Of a stretch of DNA of 64,000 bases, positions 61,586 to 64,000 are shown one piece after another. Source of the DNA: Naumovozyma dairenensis CBS 421 (taxonomy: Eukaryota > Ascomycota > Saccharomycetes > Saccharomycetales > Saccharomycetaceae); NCBI RefSeq assembly GCF_000227115.2, contig NC_016488.1:248001-312000 (forward strand). The letters are read 5' to 3'. Below the pieces are notes generated by a model that was not told where the DNA came from, ran no database searches, and saw only the letters and a list, made by a program, of their open reading frames with translations. A program made the position numbers and the translations under genes. The first letter of the stretch is position 1; the number at the start of each line of letters is the position of its first letter.

Positions 61586-62530
61586 ATGATGTTGCACAGT
61601 CTCAAGATAACAAGAAATACAAGGATGTGCGCATTACGATTACCATCCAATAATTATGGAGTCATTACGAGGATGTTAAATACTCGATCATTCCATATTT
61701 CAAGGACATCCAGCCTAGCAGCAGTAGCAGCTACAGAGGATGCTAGTGAATCGAAGAGTACGACATCAGGAACAAATATGCCACCTGCAAATGCTACTAA
61801 ATTGAGTAAAGAACAATTAAAAAAGAGAGAAATAAGAAGATTATCTCAACGTAAACAGCAAGCTCGTCAACCTGCAAACTCTCATCCGTTATATATGGAA
61901 GTTGTCGATGCTTTAAGGTTTATTCGAGCAGCTGAAGTTGGTAGACCAGAGGGTCAACAAACTATCACTTTGACTACTTTAATTGTTAGTGAGAAAGGGA
62001 CTTCATTATTGAATGGTAATATGAAATTGTTTCGACCATTAAAGGAGTTGAAGATTGCTGTTTTCAGTACTGATAAGGAACTCTTGGAGGAAGTTAAGAG
62101 CCAATTCAATTGTCAATTGGTTGGTGGGAATGAAACTGTAGAGGGGATTAAAGATGGTACTATTCGTGCTAATTTCGATGTGGCATTTGCTACACCTGAA
62201 ATTGTACCATTTATTAATTCTCAATTGGGGAAACAATTGGGACGTCGTGGTATTTTGCCCAATACTAAGAAGGGAACTGTGTCTGATGATTTAGTTACGT
62301 TAATGAATGCTAAGATGGGGAATATTCCATTTAAACAAACTGGGAATAATATTAGTATACCTATTGGTAAATGTTATTTTTCAGATAAGGATATCCTATT
62401 AAATATCATTGCCGCTAGAGATGCATTCAAAGAAGCATTGGCTAATCAAAAAGCTAAGAGACCTAGTATACTGAGTAAGACTACATTATCAAGTACACAT
62501 GGTCCTGGAATAGTAATTGATTTCGTGTAA
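61586..62530 (+). CDS. MRPL1: Mitochondrial large-subunit ribosomal protein uL1m
   Basis: 314 aa (S. cerevisiae 285 aa). A long basic presequence (through about residue 45, SFHISRTSS) precedes a uL1 domain: PLYMEVVDALRFIRAAEVGR, LGRRGILPNTKKGTV, and the terminal STHGPGIVIDFV. It forms the L1 stalk of the mitoribosome. It is divergent with MED4. Confidence 0.96.
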   Translation: MMLHSLKITRNTRMCALRLPSNNYGVITRMLNTRSFHISRTSSLAAVAATEDASESKSTTSGTNMPPANATKLSKEQLKKREIRRLSQRKQQARQPANSHPLYMEVVDALRFIRAAEVGRPEGQQTITLTTLIVSEKGTSLLNGNMKLFRPLKELKIAVFSTDKELLEEVKSQFNCQLVGGNETVEGIKDGTIRANFDVAFATPEIVPFINSQLGKQLGRRGILPNTKKGTVSDDLVTLMNAKMGNIPFKQTGNNISIPIGKCYFSDKDILLNIIAARDAFKEALANQKAKRPSILSKTTLSSTHGPGIVIDFV

Positions 62531-62690
62531 ATAATAATGTGAGGAAATAGCGTGTGAAAAAAGAATTTCTTGTATATACAGAATTTGTTATTTATTACTA
62601 TATAATATATACAGGGGAAGTTAATATATTATATATGATTATGAATATTTGAATGATGATAATTTATGGATACCGAGAGATTTACACTTT

Positions 62691-63116
62691 TCAATGAGAT
62701 AAGAACCATCTACCTTTCAATTTTCTTCTCTTTAAGATTTTAGATGCTTGTCTATCTCTCATTCTTGATAAAAACCCATATTTCCTTTTTCTTTTCAAAG
62801 TACTTGGTTGATAAGTGTTCCCTCTTGATTTCCATCTTTTTTGGTTAATCATAAAGGGAGACGTGGAAGGGAGTATCAAGGATGATGATGATGATGATGA
62901 TGATGCTAACGGGGTGGTGGTAAGCCCGCTGCTAAAAGTATTGGTCATATACGACTGGTTTATTAATGAAGAGATAGTACTAGTAGTAGTTGATGAGAAG
63001 GAAGAGAAAGATCTGAGGCCTATGTTGTTGAAGGACTGGTTTGCCATGGATCTTAATGAGAGTAAACTGCAAGCTTTGGAGTACCTGCCTATTTTTTGGA
63101 GTATAGATAGAGACAT
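62691..63116 (-). CDS. MRX14: Mitochondrial ribosomal protein bL34m
   Basis: 141 aa (S. cerevisiae YDR115W 105 aa). Very Ser/Thr-rich N-terminal presequence with a poly-Ser run from a GAT/ATC tract, then the bL34 core [16 protein letters not shown] block: [47 protein letters not shown]. It lies in the exit-tunnel region of the mitoribosomal large subunit. Confidence 0.95.
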   Translation of the reverse strand: MSLSILQKIGRYSKACSLLSLRSMANQSFNNIGLRSFSSFSSTTTSTISSLINQSYMTNTFSSGLTTTPLASSSSSSSSLILPSTSPFMINQKRWKSRGNTYQPSTLKRKRKYGFLSRMRDRQASKILKRRKLKGRWFLSH

Positions 63117-63489
63117 TTGCTGTAATGGGATTGACAGAAGTAGAGATATAGAGACCTGAAATACTCTTCTTTGCTTATAAACAATCCATTCCCGGAGAGC
63201 ACACCATCAACTCGCAACTCCCCATTGGCAATTGCCAATTGTCTCTCTTATAGAATGAACTTTGTATGTTTTCTCGACTGCGAACCGCGAAACTAACAAA
63301 ACAAACAAAACAAAAAGAGAGAGAAGAACATTTTTGTAGCAACAAACAGACAAACAAACAACATCATCAACGAGAAGAACAAACGAGAACTCTGTTGGCA
63401 ATTGCATATATAAGTCTATTTCCTGAATCCACTCATTAGATAACCCATTAAACAATAGCTAAAGAAGAGAAACTCTCATATATGGCAAG
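63117..63489. other. Divergent promoter MRX14 / PDS1, 373 bp
   Basis: AT/AC-rich, with AAACAAAC-type runs. It contains one SBF-type element (63286-63292). No ORF supported. Confidence 0.5.
63286..63292 (+). promoter_or_regulatory. SBF-type cell-cycle box (CGCGAAA)
   Basis: Matches CRCGAAA, 198 bp upstream of PDS1, whose S. cerevisiae orthologue is transcribed at G1/S. Inference from motif and target. Confidence 0.4.
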
Positions 63490-64000
63490 ATGTCCTCAAC
63501 AAACGGGAACAACAAAGTAAATCCAGATGAAGATAAAGAAAATGCCTCTACATTCTATGATCACCATCAGCATTTCCGTAGTGGTAAACCTATATTATTT
63601 CCACAAACACCAGCACATTTATTGAAACGTTCCTCATCTATACTATCTAAACAGAAACCCGATATCAAACCTGGTAACTTAGAATTACAACTACAATCAG
63701 ATGCAGGTGCAGGTGCCGTTCCGCCGAATATATCACCTAGGAGACAATTGTTACAATTACAAAACAGATTTCCACTATCTAAGAAGGATAATAATAATAG
63801 CTTTATACTCAAGCAACAGCAACAGCAATTCGATCACAAGAGATTGAAAAAATATGGTTCTGTGTTGGGTTTAGGAACAGATGGTAATAATCATAATAAT
63901 TTGACAAGAATCAAAAGCTTAGTATTGAAAGATATAGACGATGATGATAATGCTGGTTCGCATACAGATAATTCTACAAATGGGAATATACGAGGTTCAT
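63490..64000 (+). CDS. PDS1: Securin Pds1 (5' part; runs off the window)
   Basis: Open frame of 170 codons from ATG 63490 to the window end with no stop. Securin inhibits and chaperones separase (Esp1) until APC/C-Cdc20 destroys it at anaphase. Visible signatures are the KEN box in EDKENAS (near residue 17), LFPQTPAHLLKRSSSIL shared with S. cerevisiae Pds1, a D-box RFPLSKKDN (RxxLxxxxN), and LKKYGSVLG with KSLVLKDI. A neighbouring ATG at 63482 is out of frame and stops after 12 codons, a possible tiny upstream ORF overlapping the start. It is divergent from MRX14 as in S. cerevisiae. The C-terminal separase-binding part lies outside the window. Confidence 0.93.
   Translation, partial: MSSTNGNNKVNPDEDKENASTFYDHHQHFRSGKPILFPQTPAHLLKRSSSILSKQKPDIKPGNLELQLQSDAGAGAVPPNISPRRQLLQLQNRFPLSKKDNNNSFILKQQQQQFDHKRLKKYGSVLGLGTDGNNHNNLTRIKSLVLKDIDDDDNAGSHTDNSTNGNIRGS

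Overview
The window is AT-rich nuclear DNA from a budding yeast of the family Saccharomycetaceae. Almost every gene has a recognisable Saccharomyces cerevisiae counterpart, and the gene order largely follows S. cerevisiae chromosome IV from YDR113 (PDS1) to YDR138 (HPR1). One chromosome XII gene (ERG27, YLR100W) and one chromosome XV gene (MED4, YOR174W) are interleaved. Genes expected in this neighbourhood are missing (SWF1 between ECM18 and ARO1; SAC6 between MTC5 and FIN1). That pattern suggests a species that diverged after the whole-genome duplication and lost copies differently from S. cerevisiae (Naumovozyma or Kazachstania-like). The species assignment is inference. All genes appear intronless, and several longest reading frames begin at TTG or GTG, so I moved those starts to the first supported ATG.

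Layout. 0-9.4 kb: an F-box/LRR-like gene, HPR1 (THO complex), ERG27 (ergosterol), FIN1 (spindle). 9.6-19.5 kb: F-box gene YDR131C, BTB gene YDR132C/YLR108C, a CCW12-type cell-wall gene, YCF1 (vacuolar ABC transporter). 19.5-22.9 kb: a gene-poor, decayed stretch with a CHD1-like ATPase fragment and a cysteine-rich relic, then tRNA-Arg(ACG). 23-32 kb: RGP1, MTC5 and a strikingly short ARO1. 32.8-39.2 kb: two tandem ICT1/ECM18 acyltransferase-like genes, YDR124W, INO2. 39.2-43.3 kb: a Pro/Ser-rich GPI cell-wall gene flanked by a diverged direct repeat. 43.3-64 kb: KIN1, DPB4, APC4, VBA4, COX26, TRM1, TMA64, MED4, MRPL1, MRX14 and the 5' part of PDS1.

Most notable points. (1) ARO1 encodes only the dehydroquinate synthase and EPSP synthase parts of the pentafunctional AROM protein and stops at the domain boundary, so shikimate kinase, dehydroquinase and shikimate dehydrogenase must be supplied from elsewhere. 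(2) Upstream of the ICT1/ECM18 pair lie two perfect Pdr1/Pdr3 elements and one near match, interlaced with three perfect short hairpins in a GC-rich island. (3) Relative to S. cerevisiae, two blocks (ERG27/FIN1-RGP1 and APC4-TRM1) are cleanly inverted. (4) Candidate regulatory sites fit their genes: sterol response elements before ERG27, an inositol/choline element and E-boxes before INO2, an SBF-type site before PDS1.
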